Assembly: GCA_033977485.1 (NCBI GenBank)
Contig: CM066988.1
Span: 71,415,169 to 71,479,168 of the forward strand
Length of the DNA stretch: 64,000 nt
Direction of reading: 5' to 3'
Source of the DNA: Hydrangea macrophylla
Taxonomy: Eukaryota > Streptophyta > Magnoliopsida > Cornales > Hydrangeaceae
A model generated the notes under the pieces. The model had not been told where the DNA came from, ran no database searches, and saw only the letters and a program-made list of their open reading frames with translations. Of this stretch, positions 23,729 through 35,652 are shown one piece after another. The translations under genes were made by a program, and so were the position numbers. Numbering within the stretch: position 1 is the first letter of the stretch; every line of letters begins with the position of its first letter.

Positions 23729-23740
23729 TGGTATCAGAGC
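23729..23740 (+). other. Element B primer-binding site (tRNA-iMet type)
   Basis: TGGTATCAGAGC, five bases after the 5' LTR end; the standard plant initiator-Met complement. Confidence 0.9.
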
Positions 23741-26700
23741 AATAGGTAACAAAACTTTGGGAACGTTCGACGTCGAGTGGAGTGTTGCGTGAATTGACAC
23801 ATATTCTAGAATGCATCCACATATTGTAGAGATGTTTGATGCATGTGGTGTGTTGTTATACATACAATTATGTTATTGGCATACATGCATAGTATTTATG
23901 AACTCGTGAATCGGTGGAATTATGCGGACGTAGAACCGTGTGGCGAAATGAAGTTTCTGTGGGTTATCATAGACCTTGTGGGGTGATACGAGGGAGAGAT
24001 GATATCTTGATCGTGGTGAACCATTGAATTTCTAAATGGAAATAAAATAATTTTTGATCGAATTGGTGGATGTTTTCAACGATATTGACAAGTGTCCTTT
24101 GGGAGATCTAACCGAGAATGGAGTTTGAGTAGTGATCGTCAGGAGAAAGATTTCCTTATAGTTCACATAGAGAATGAAAAAGTGGTTGTTTGTAGTTGAG
24201 TCTTGGGATTGAGATTGATTGGTAAGAATTTTACTTCAGACATGGGTTAGATATCGTGACATCGGAGAATAGAGAGGTATAGTTGGGGTCTATGACAGAA
24301 AGAGGGTCCAGTAACATGTATCACTCGTGTTTGGGATGGGTGAGGAATCTCTCACCTTTTCTTACGGTGTTATCCTAAGATGCTAACCTACGGTGTGATT
24401 GTACGAGTTATCTTATGGTTTTCTCTTATACGGTGTGTATTGGGTAGTTGAAGAATCTTTTGACTTGTAGTACGGTATATGGGATGATTGGATGGTTGAG
24501 GAATCTCTTAACCTATCGAATGGTAAGTATTAAAATTGTTGAAGAATCTTTCAACGTATGGTATGTAGTTTGAGATGTTGGACGGTTGAGGAATCTCTCA
24601 ACCTATCTTACGGTATGTATTGGGGGTTGAGGAATATCTCAATGTATTGTGAGTATCATGGTTGTTGAGGAATCTCTCAACTGAACCTGGGTTCGAGTGG
24701 TCGTGGTACCATAAGTGGATTTGGACACGGTATGAGGATTAGTAACAGAAGTTACCGGATTAATTGGGTAAGTGGGAAGTGATATTTAAGGATTAACCTA
24801 AGACGAGGGGTTAAGAATGGGAATGATAGAGTATGCTTTGACGGTTTAAAACTACAGTTGATAGAAGTTTAATGGACGACATACTTCGGGAGTGATTGCT
24901 TAGGCTTGATGATTACGTGCGTATGAATGTAACGATAAGGACGACATAGGTCGGAGGAGAAATAGTAGAACTTCTTGATAGAGATTAAAGGCATGGAAAT
25001 GAATAGGAATAAGAATTCCTTGGTGTGGAGATGGGTTGTCCAAGGAAATAGAATAAAGGAAGGGAGAACATGAGACTAAGGGAAAAATGCAATTACGAAT
25101 GATTGAACGTGATAGGAGAGTCAGAGGAATCGAGTTGATATTTGGATATCATAGATATAAGAGGATCTTATTAGAGAATCTTGTAGTGGAGGTTGTTATT
25201 ACAAGGGGTTGTAATAAGGATGAACTTAAACATGAGTCCAACGGTTCGATGCATTTTGATGTTTTCGAGAACTTACGGGTGGTTCTAAAGTGGTTGGGAA
25301 GTAGCCCCAATAGGCCTTGTGAGTTTGGGGACTTCCAAGGGTGTTAAATGAAGAAAAATATGGTCCAGGGGGAACTGGACCGGTCAAAAGGGGTAGTTCG
25401 ACCGGTCGAATACCCCTCTGATCCAAACAGTGTTTTTGAAAACATTTTTCCGTCGACTTTTACGGAAACAGGCATAACTCTTTGTAGAAAATTCGGATTC
25501 GCGCGCCGTTTCTTGCGTTGGAACCGGGATTCAAAGAGCTATCTTTTGGTGTAAAATTTAACCATACTTTATAAATGACCATTTTGCCCTTGGGCTGTTT
25601 TGTCACGGAAAAAGTTCTTTTAAGAGGTCTAATTGATGCTCTCTTTGCTAATTATCGTATTTCAAATAAAGTGAAGAATCTTTTAATGATTGTAAAACCT
25701 CGTTAAGTAATTGTAGTGAGTGGTTATCAATGGGAGGTTGGAGTATGACAAGTATTACGATACCGAGTAAGAGCGGTTGTAGAAATGACTAAGTAAAGTG
25801 ACTTTGGGGTAAGTCAAGTGAGAAATGAAAATATAAGTTGGGAAGATGAGGCTTTGACGAATAAGTGAGCATGAACGGTAGAAATGGGATGAAGGCTTGG
25901 GAGTATGTTGAGTACATTATCGGATATGATAGAAATAATGTAAAATGGTCAGAGGATAATGGTAAATGTAGTGGAATGCTATCTCAGTTGTCCTGGATTC
26001 CAACAAGGTTAGAGAATTTTGAGAATGTCAGATTTCATCCCAAGGAAATTTTAAAGTGTTTAAAATGTTTTAAAAAAAAATCAAAATTTTGTTTGAGTAA
26101 GAAAATGTTGTTAAATACTTGTAATAAGGTATCAAGTAGACTTTGGAGGACAAGTATCGGGGAAGGATATGGTATGCTTAGTGCTTGGCACAACAGTGTT
26201 GGACAAATGAATGAGTTCTACATGAGTAGGTCATAAAGTTGGAAATTCTAAAGTAATGAATTAGTACAATGTTGTACACTTGGACTTAGTAAGCTGGAGG
26301 TAGTAAGCTGGATGTAGTATCACTAAACGAGTTGACTTGGGTATTCTTCTAAAGGAAACTTGATCTTGGTTTAAGTATTTGAATAACCCGGGGTTATGAA
26401 TGATTTGAAGTTTTGAACATTTATGAACTTGATGAGATTCGTAAAGTATGAAGCACTTAAAAACAATAGTTATGAATGGGTGATCTTGAGTATGGACACG
26501 AAAGGTATGTGAATTGGGAGTTGATAGGGAATTTATTGAACACAGTGAGACTATAGTACTTCATTGGGAAGATTAAATTACTGAGTTGTCTTCAGATGGT
26601 TACAAGAAAAGTATGAATACTTGAACAACAGGTTCTTCGAGAATAATGAATTTGGGATCAGAATAGCAAAGATAAAGGATTAGAGAAATCTGAATTGGAG

Positions 26701-28040
26701 TTAAGTCAGGTTGACTGGAGTTACGAAATATTAAATCGTTAAATAAGGTATGAAGCCTTGAGATGTTATACAAGGAATATATGTTCAGTGTAAAGGGCTG
26801 TCAGAAATTCAGTAAGAGTTGAGATACATGAGTAAGATTGGTATGGGCTTGTGTAAAGGTGAAAGTGGTATATCATAGACTTATGGGGTTGTGATCTTCA
26901 ACAGAAAAGTAATTGACTCAGGGTGTCTGTACACTATATGAATAGAATGGATTGTGAAAGGTCAAAGATTTGGGATAGGAACAAGGTATGGTCTGAGTAT
27001 GGAAATGCGTCATGATGGACCTTGTGGTACATGTATGATTGACTAAGTCAATTTGGGTTAACCACGTTATTGGTTACGATGAACATTGGGGTTATTATGT
27101 TGGGGAAGTATTATGCAAAATTTTAAAATGATTTGTTTTAAAAATAAAAAGGAGAATATGTATTTGACTTTGTTAAAAGTTTTAAATTGAAGGTGTAAAT
27201 TGTAATCTCTTATGCTAATCGATGATAGTTCGAGTACAGAAACTGAGAGATAAATGACAAGTGTGTTGACCTCACCGAGAGTGGTTCGGGATAGTAGCTA
27301 ACTTCGAACAAGTAAAACGTTGTAAAATTTTCAATTGAGAATCTGAAAGGTGTCTTACAAATCATGTACGATTGGACTTAAAATACGAGATTGGATTAAA
27401 CCGAAATGGAATTTGATAAGGAATGAGAGTTGTTTGAAAACGTGTTATCGTTCTATGGGTATTCCACGATTAACAGGATAAGAGATGGAATTCATGGTAT
27501 ATAAAATAGTTGATTGAGATATTGACTTACCGACAGTGTATAAATGTATGATAGTACTCAATTTTGATTACTTTGAGATGAAGAATTGTGTATGGTTGTT
27601 AACCAGTTGAAACATGTTGGAAACGACGGCTAGTCGAAAAGAAAGATGAGTTATTGATTTTGTTTTGGCTATTGGGATGAACTTTAAAGTTCGAAAAAGA
27701 TGTGACAAGTACAATGAAGGTATGTATGGGTTAACATGTGACGTCGTGATATAATTTAATGTCAAGATTGACTATTGATTATGTTTTACTCAAGCATTGA
27801 TGTTCTTATTTATCGAGATGTTTCTGTGTTGTTAGTATTCGAAGAGAATCTTCAATCGGGTTGAGACGAGGGTTTCAAGGATTTATTTTCCTTAAGAGCC
27901 TGAGGATTTATTTTCCTCGTGAGATTGTAATATCTTGGAGGAGATGTATAGGTTGTAATGAGACCAACTTTGGAAGTACTTGTGAGAAGTCTTGTAGCTT
28001 GATGAGATGGTATTGAAAGTTTGGGGACAAACTTCTTTTA
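23741..28040 (+). other. Element B internal non-coding region
   Basis: No ORF exceeds about 125 codons and none shows a retroelement domain. The region is G/A-rich with many agt/gatt-rich stretches. At 25370-25425 it repeats the TTCGACCGGTCGAA-plus-TACCCC arrangement found in its LTRs. It may carry RNA signals only. Confidence 0.6.
24339..24681 (+). repeat. Array of seven small hairpins with a conserved GAATCT loop
   Basis: Copies at 24339-24356, 24447-24464, 24495-24512, 24538-24555, 24585-24602, 24626-24643 and 24664-24681. Each is a 6-bp stem around GAATCT (GAATAT in the sixth). Stems vary (GGTGAG/CTCACC, GTTGAA/TTCAAC, GTTGAG/CTCAAC) with paired changes on both sides, plus a few G-U-type pairs. 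Spacers share a tacggtatgtatt-like sequence. A role in RNA dimerisation or packaging is speculation. Confidence 0.8.
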
Positions 28041-28052
28041 AGGGGGAGAGGA
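28041..28052 (+). other. Element B polypurine tract
   Basis: AGGGGGAGAGGA directly before the 3' LTR. Confidence 0.85.
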
Positions 28053-30229
28053 TGTCATACCCGCTCCTGCGGTATTTATTTATATCATTTTAGCATGCAT
28101 AGCATGCTTACGGTTGTGTTAATTAACGTGTGTGAAGTGAGTGATGACTCACTAGTTGTTGGAGGGTGTCTTTTGAGAACCCAGTATTTGGCCTTAAAGG
28201 CAGTTTGGAAGGTGTCAAGAGAGGACACGGGAACATGGAAATTCATGTTGTATTGGCATAGCTAAATGACATTTATGTGATTTAAATGTTGTTTGACTTA
28301 TTTGGTATTTTCATGAATAGTAATTATACCTGTGTAGTATAATTTCTGATAGTTTTGATCTAGTTTTAGATCGTTTGAACACTGTGGTGAGAACGTGAGT
28401 GATACGTTGCTTAAAAGGTAGGTTGTGTAGAGATTTAACGGAAAATAGTTTTCGGAACGTAATTGCGGTGACAAACGGGACTTAATCGAAAACTTTTGTA
28501 ATTTATAGTTTTCACCCGTAAAGTTATAAAATGGGCGTGCACGACGTTTCAAGACTTAATGAGGAGTTTTGAGAACTCGCGGGGTGGTAAACGCAATTTC
28601 TTGAAAGTTTGTCTATAAATAGCAAGGGTGGGAAATTCATTTAGTTGTAAACTTCTCAAAATATCGTTAGAGAGGAGAGAGAAAAGGGAGATTATTGCCA
28701 CGGGCTTTGCGACGACGATCGGCGACCTTTCGTCCGTCTGTTTTCAACCAAACTTCATATTTGAACTCCCCAAGGTAAGGGCTACGTTTTGATAGTCTTT
28801 AGGCCATGTTTGGCTAAGTTTTTATAAACTTCTAAATCTAGGAATTTGGGGAAAACACGTGTAAACTTGTAGGTTTTGCGTAGGATCAGAGATTTGGTGT
28901 TTAATCGGGCTTCTAGTCGTTCCCTCAAAGTTATACGACGATAGCTCGAGGTATGAATTTCTAGCCTATGTTATATAGGTGAAATACATGTTTTATATTT
29001 CGATGACGAAATTGTGATCCGGGCAAAATCCATGTGTTAATCTTAGGCCCGTTAATTATGCACGCGCTTAAATGTGAAAAGCATGTTAAATTTTACGCGA
29101 GCACGTATATGTGTTAAATGAGTATGTTTATGTGCCTATGTGGGTTAAAGGGGGATTTGTGCTAATTCACCATGAGGCGTCCTCTCGAAGGGGGAGGATT
29201 AGCAGTGACGACGGTCACTTGCCGATAAAGGCATTACGTGACATGTCGAAGGGGCATGGGTCATGGTTGAGTCGAAAGACTTTGGATCGGTGAAGGTGCA
29301 CTTATTCCCTAGAGACCAATAGTTATGTGTTATGATGAGATTAAAGCATGATTTGTCATATATGCATATGTTAGAAATTGTGCACTCAGCATATAGCTGA
29401 GCAATGGAGATTTACTCCATTGCAGGTATGAAGAAAGGCAAGAGGAAGCGAGAAGAGTGAGGCCGATGGGAATGCCGGGAATCCTTTTGTATATGTTTTA
29501 TCTTCTTTGCCGATCATTGTAATAATGAGCTTTTGAATAGCTAGAACCCTGGATTCAACTTGGAGGTTTTAGTGTGGATTTCATGATGTTGTAATAGGTA
29601 TTAAAACTCTTTTGGGTTATGTGGTAATGAATCCGAACTCATGAATTCGTGTTTTGAATACTTAATTTGTCAAATTCGGATTTTGAAGGAATGTGGTTAG
29701 AGTTTTGTGAATCGAGCCAAACAAGCCTTAGCTTGTTCCGCTGTTGTTTCTTTTCATGGATTAGTGAGATTAAACTTTGCTTTTGAAAGCTTGTTATAGC
29801 TTGTGACATTTGGATTAATGTAAGTGTGATTGGAGTAGTAGAATTGGTGGAGGTTGGATGCCTTAAGCAAAATTCTGCAGCATTGAGGGAATTCTGCTAA
29901 AGGGTCATTCGACCGGTCGAAGGGGGTCGTTCGACCGGTCGAAATACCCCCTGCCAGAAATCTTTTACTACCCCTTCTGAAAATTATTAAAAGGTTTTGA
30001 TTGGTTCTTAGGGTACCTTTGGGATCCCTTTCAACATAAAGTCATTTGTTTTGAAATATAATTACGTTTTCAATTTTATACAGAATTTACAACTCGGAGG
30101 GTAATGTTTTCAAAGTTTTATATATTCAAGGTTGGTTTAAAGTTCTTTTCCGCTGCGTATAGTTGTTGTTGAGCCTTGGTGGCGTGCCACGTGTCCTGTT
30201 TCCGCACATTAGCGGGATGGGTCGTGACA
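28053..30229 (+). repeat. Element B 3' LTR
   Basis: 2,177 bp, nearly identical to 21547-23723. Palindromes TTCGACCGGTCGAA at 29908-29921 and 29930-29943; TATA at 28613-28622. Confidence 0.95.
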
Positions 30230-30499
30230 TTGTGGGCCAGTTAACAATTTAAGATATTGTTTTAGTGACGTGTTCTTTTTAGATTTTTATTATGATTTGG
30301 AGTTGGAGTTAAATCTTGGTTTGACTTTTATGGTTGGATGTTGACCGTTGCTTTAGCTCATGTGAGTAATGATTTATTTCGGTACAGACTGTGTGATGTT
30401 ATTATATTGCATGTACCTTGAAGATTGGACAGCTGGATATTGGTTGAGGGTTCTCCTTTTACTAATAATTGGTTGCCTAAAAATTTGGGTGTGACAGTT

Positions 30500-30511
30500 T
30501 GGTATCAGAGC
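30500..30511 (+). other. Element C primer-binding site (tRNA-iMet type)
   Basis: TGGTATCAGAGC, three bases after the LTR terminus GTGTGACA at 30496. Confidence 0.92.
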
Positions 30512-30633
30512 TCATGGTTGCCCTAGACTAGAGAGTGTCTAGGTGATCTTCGGAATGTGGTGAATGGGTTGTTAATTACAATGAACGAGTTTGTTTCAAA
30601 TATTTATGTATGTGTGGTTGTCTTATGAAGGTT

Positions 30634-33600
30634 ATGGCTGGAGGCTACAATACCCGTCATGGAGCTCAGACTGGAGCTGGTGAGAGTTCTGGAGGAGCTG
30701 GGGTAGGAAATCCCATCTTAGTTCAGGTCGATGTGGGGGCTATGATGAACCAGATTCTCCAAGCTGTGCAGAACAATCAGCAAGGAAACCAGGGTGACCC
30801 ATTCGCTAAAAGGAACAAGGATTTTGTTTTTATTGGCGGCCGAACATTCGATGGGGAAAAGGGTCCGTTAGCAGGAGATGCTTGGATACAAAAGTGTGAG
30901 TTCGTGTTAGAAAGGATGCAGGTCACAAAGGTGCAAAAACAGGAGTTGGCATCTCAACAGCTTGAGGGTGCAGCTTTGCTTTGGTGGGAATCATTGAGGG
31001 CTACTTATGACGTGGCGGAGATGACGTGGGAAAAGTTCAAAGTTTTATTTGAGGAAAATTTCATTCCCAGTGCAGTGAAGTCACAATTGGCTAGGGAATT
31101 CCAAGACCTCACTCAAGGTACCATGACTGTGTGGGAGTATGTGAAGAAGTTCAATGAGCTATCTCAGTATGCTCCTCATCTGATTGATACGGAGGAGAAG
31201 AAGAACGAAAAATTTATTGACGGATTGGGACATCACTTGTCCAAGGCAGTGCTATCTGCAGAAAGTGAACCTTTCAACAAAGTGGTGGATTTGGCTTTGA
31301 AGTTCGAGCGGAAGGAGCAGAAATTTCAGGCTGAGAGGTCAGCAAGGGCGAAGACCAATGAGAATTCTAGAGACACTCGGCCTCAAACTCAGCAAAAAGA
31401 TACAGGACGTAGTGGGAACAGATTTAAGCCTTATGATCAGGGGTGGAGAGGTCAGCAGTATCAAAGACAAGGATATGGCGGTCAGTGGTTCCCAGGATAT
31501 CAGGGGAACTTCAGACAGCAGAACCAGCAGTGGAATGATCAGGGTGGTCAGCTTAATCAGGGCTTCCAGGGTCAACGTCAGCAGGCCCCGCAGCCACAGA
31601 TTGGTTTCCGTCCACCAGTGCCTCAGATTGGAGCACCACCGGTAAGGGGAGAGATGGTTGTAGCTCCTAAAGTGTGTTTCAATTGCCAGTTACCAGGACA
31701 TATTGCTAGGGAATGTCCCCACCCTCCTAGGAATAAGCAGGCCGCGAGACAGGGTCAAGCAGTACCAGCCAGGGCATTTGCAGTGATGCCAGGCAATGAG
31801 AATGTGCAAGGTAGCCTCAAACTTTTTCATTCCGATGTTCGTATCTTGTTTGATTCGGGTGCATCCCACTCTTTTATTTCTCGTCAATTTGGTTTGAGAG
31901 AGAGTATTCCTGTTACGCCTTTACTTGTTCCTGTGAGCGTAGGAAAACCTCTAGGGGGTTCAGTTACTCTATTTGAGCATTGTAAAGATTTTGTGATAGA
32001 CTTTGGGGATAGGACTTTCCTTGTTAATTTGATTGTATTGGGGTTTGAAGGGTTTTCCATTATTTTGGGGATGGATTGGCTTAGGACGAACCATGTTGTC
32101 CTTGATTGTGCTAAGAGGACCATTCATATAGATACCCCAGGATTACCGCGTTTCTCTTATACGTATCCAGATAGTGGAGAATTGGTTATGTCTAGTTTTC
32201 TATATTCGGTGGAGATACCGAAGAAGAATATTAGTGATGTGGAAGTGGTATGCGATTTTGAGGATGTTTTTCAGGAGATCCCTGGACTGTCGCCTAAGAG
32301 AGAGGTGGAATTCCGGATTGATCTTGTACCAGGGACAACACCAATTTCTAAGGCAGCATATCGTATGGCGCCCAAGGAGTTGGGAGAGATGAAGAAGCAA
32401 TTGGATGAAATGCTTCAGAAAGGGTGCGTTAATTATTTCTTTCTGGTAGATTCATTTTCTTCTTAGTTGATCTTTATTTCTAGTAGTGTAATTCTTTTGA
32501 GGTGTGTATGAATCAGGTTCATACGTCCTAGTAACTCACCGTGGGGAGCTCCGGCGATATTTGTATCTAAGAAGGACGGTAGTCTTCGTATGTGTATAGA
32601 CTACAGGGAGTTGAATAAGGTGACAATCAGGAACAAGTATCCTTTGCCCAGGATTGACGACCTTCTTGACCAATTGAAGGGAGCGGCGGTCTTTTCACAG
32701 CTTGATTTGAGGATCGGGTATCACCAGATGGGAGTGGTGGAAGAGAGCATTCCCCGTACAGCTTTCCGTACTCGGTATGGGTTGTATGAATTTCCAGTGA
32801 TGCCATTTAGTTTAACCAACGCTCCAGCGTTCTTTATGGATTTGATGAATAGGGTGTTCAGGCCGTATTTGGACTGTTTTGTCATTGTCTTCATAGATGA
32901 CATTTTGGTTTATTCACGGACTCAGGAGGAACATAGAGAGCATTTGAAAGTGGTGTTGCAGATACTTCGGGAGCATCAGTTGTATGCTAAGTTCAGTAAG
33001 TGTCATTTTTGGGAGACCGCAGTGAGATTTCTAGGTCATGTTATTTCAGCTGAGGGAATATCAGTAGATCCTGAAAAAGTCACAGCAGTGCAAGACTGGG
33101 CACAACCTTCTAATCCGACAGAGGTGAGGAGTTTCTTGGGATTAGCAAGTTATTACAGGAGGTTCATTGAGAAGTTTTCTCTCATAGCAGCTCCAATGAC
33201 GAAGTTGACTCGTAAAAATGTGAAGTTTGTGTGGACAGATGAGTGTGAGCAAGCATTTCAGGAGTTGAAGCAGCGGTTGACCACCGCGCCAGTGTTGACT
33301 ATCCCGACGGAAGGAGGGAAGCTTGTAGTGTTCACAGATGCTATTGGGACTGGTTTGGGTTGTGTCTTGATGCAAGAAGGGAAGGTTGTTTTGTATGCTT
33401 CTAGACAGTTGAGGCCACATGAGAGGAGGTATCCCACTCATGACTTAGAGTTGGGCAGCTGTTGTGTTTGCACTGAAAGTGTGGAGGCATCATTTGTTTG
33501 GGGAGAGATTTGAGTTGTATACAGATCATAAGAGTCTCAAGTACTTGTTTTCACAAAAGGAACTGAATATGAGAGAACAGAGATGGGTTGAGTTCATTAG

Positions 33601-35233
33601 TAGTTACGACTTTGAGATTCTTTACCATCCGGGTAAGGGTAATGTAGTGGCCGATGCCCTGAGTCGGAAACACAGTGTGATAGCTTCTTTGATGGTCAGG
33701 GAGTGGAAGTCTCTTGAAGTGTTAGCATCTCATGATATTCAGCCAGGGCATGAAGGTGAGAAAGCATATATTGGGAGTTTGGTTGTCCAACCGACTTTAA
33801 TAGGGAAAGTTCGACAGATGCAGAGGTTAAATACAATTTTAGTTAACCGTCTCAATGACTTGGTAGTGGATTTGCTTGATGAGTGTCCGACGGATTGTTC
33901 CGTGGATACAGAGGAAAGTTTATGTTTTCAAGGAAGACTCTGTGTACCGGATAGTGAAGAGTTGAAGAGGGAAGTACTTGATGAGGCACATCGGTCTCGA
34001 TACACTATACATCCTGGCGGGACTAAGATGTATCATGACTTGAAACGAACCTTTTGGTGGGAAGGTATGAAGAGAGATGTTGGAGAATATGTTTCTAAGT
34101 ATATGGTGTGTCAGCAGGTTAAGGCGGAACATCAGAGACCGTCTGGCTTGTTGAAACCTTTAGAAATACCTGTGTGGAAATGGGAGTGTATCTCTATGGA
34201 TTTTGTGGATGGTTTGCCGAGATCCAAGAAGGGAAATGAGTCAATTTGGGTGATTGTGGATAGGCTAACTAAGTCGGCGCACTTTATTCCAGTGAGTGTG
34301 TATCGGACGGCAGATAAGTTGGCACAGTTGTATATTCGGGAGATAGTACGTTTGCATGGGACTCCGGTCTCGATTGTGTCGGATCGAGATTCGTTGTTTG
34401 TGGCAGAGTTTTGGGAGAGTTTTCAGAGGGCGATGGGGACCCGATTAGACCTTAGTATTGCTTATCACCCTCAGACCGATGGGCAGACTGAGAGGGTTAA
34501 CCAGATTCTTGAGGATATGTTGTGGGCTTGTGTTCTCAATCTCGGTGGTAGTTGGGAGGAACACTTGTCATTGGTAGAGTTTGCTTACAATAACAGTTAC
34601 CATTCTAGCATAGGAATGGCACCTTTCAAAGCGTTGTATGGGAGGCCGTGTAGATCTCCAGTATGTTGGACAGAAGTGGGTGACGTACCTATTTTGGGTC
34701 CAGAGATGGTTCGGGAGACTACTGAGAAGGTGAGTGTTATTAGAGAGAGGATTAAGACTGCTCAGAGTCGGCAAAAGAGTTATGCTGATAGGAAACGCAA
34801 GGGTGTAGAATTCCAAGTGGGAGATTTCGTGTTCTTGAAAGTATCTCCGATGAAGGGTGTGATGCGATTTGGTAAGAAAGGGAAGCTTGCTCCGAGGTTT
34901 GTAGGACCTTATGAGATCATAGGAAAGGTTGGAGAGTTGGCCTTTAGAGTATTGCTGCCTCCGACATTGGCAACAATCCATAACGTGTTCCATGTATCGA
35001 TGTTGAGGAAGTGCGTGAAGGACCCTACACAGATTGTTCGTCCGACAGAGCTTGAGATTAACGATGACCTCACGTATGTTGCTCGACCTATCACTATCGT
35101 TGATCGAGATGTGAAGTATTTGCGGAGGAAAGTAGTGAATCTCGTGAAGGTGCAATGGAGTGAGAGAATTAATGATGTTACGTGGGAACTTGAGGAGAAG
35201 ATTCGGAAATCGCATCCTGAGCTATTCGAGTAG
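30634..35233 (+). pseudogene. Element C gag-pol polyprotein, interrupted
   Basis: From ATG 30634 (MAGGYNTRHG; an upstream in-frame ATG at 30610 is less typical). Gag core about 30820-31320; zinc knuckle CFNCQLPGHIARECP near 31675-31719; protease motif LFDSGASHSFIS near 31848; RT with [10 protein letters not shown] at 32590 and the FIDD active site at 32890-32901; RNase H with [10 protein letters not shown] near 33330; integrase zinc-binding region about 33985-34135, then D, D and E core residues; C-terminal chromodomain-like tail to the stop at 35233. Breaks: a 93-bp insert at 32424-32516 bringing two in-frame stops, and a one-base insertion in the GGG at 33453-33455 within RNase H. One integrase zinc-ligand Cys is replaced by Tyr (codon 34100-34102). 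The copy could not make a complete polyprotein without splicing and frameshifting. Confidence 0.9.
32424..32516 (+). other. Intron-like 93-bp insert in the RT coding region
   Basis: Begins GTGCGTTAATT and ends GTATGAATCAG, is very T-rich and carries two stops. Taking out exactly this GT-AG segment gives an uninterrupted conserved RT N-terminal region at the protein level. Length and base composition fit a minimal plant intron, though the donor is not the GTAAGT consensus. Its end (tttgaggtgtgtat) matches sequence just before the 3' LTR (about 35271-35284), so a rearrangement origin is possible too. Confidence 0.6.
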
Positions 35234-35286
35234 TGTTTGCGCGTGTTGCAAATCTCGGGACGAGATTTTCTTTGAGGTGTGTATAA
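35234..35286 (+). other. Element C 3' segment with weak polypurine tract
   Basis: Short stretch between the pol stop and the LTR; TTGAGGTGTGTATAA (35272-35286) sits where the PPT should be but is interrupted by several pyrimidines. Confidence 0.5.
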
Positions 35287-35612
35287 TGTAATACCCCACT
35301 TTTTATTTTAAATAATTCATAGGGTCTTAATTAGAATTTTTTTAAATTTTTAATTACATTATTAATGCGGTCAATATACGAATAACCGGCGTGAGTGCTT
35401 TACACTATAAAAAAATTAATGTGGTTTAAAAAAAAAGGGACAACGTGCAAGTGTGTGTGTGCAGTTGTGTATGCGTGTGGTAGTATTTATATATAAATAT
35501 ATGTGGTATGTATCATATATAGAATATAATACAATATTAGGTTAGGTATGATATATTAAAATATTAGGTTAGATAGAAAACAATAAGAGAGAACTCCCCT
35601 ACTGTCAGCCGC

Positions 35613-35652
<40 letters not shown>

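Larger units (their letters stand above)
21547..30229 (+). mobile_element. Element B: recent non-autonomous LTR retrotransposon, LARD-like (8,683 bp)
   Basis: Perfect 5-bp TSD TTGTG (21542-21546, 30230-30234). The two LTRs have identical lengths (2,177 bp) and about nine differences by eye. It has an initiator-Met PBS and a purine-rich PPT. The 4.3-kb internal region has no recognisable gag or pol. LTR start TGTCATACCC and the PBS context suggest Ty3/gypsy; the autonomous partner is not in this window. Confidence 0.92.
17827..30496 (+). repeat. Element C 5' LTR, interrupted by three insertions
   Basis: Aligns with 35287-37612 in four pieces: 17827-18077, 18537-20196, 21389-21546 and 30230-30496. 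Without the insertions it is about 2.3 kb, close to the 2,326 bp of the 3' LTR. Several substitutions separate the two LTRs, so C is clearly older than B. Confidence 0.9.

Noticed and set aside
25865..26236. 123-aa ORF in the interior of element B as a gag remnant
   Set aside because: No gag, protease or zinc-knuckle motif, and flanking sequence is full of stops in all frames.
34568..35215. 215-aa minus-strand ORF
   Set aside because: Shadow of the integrase/chromodomain-like coding sequence of element C.
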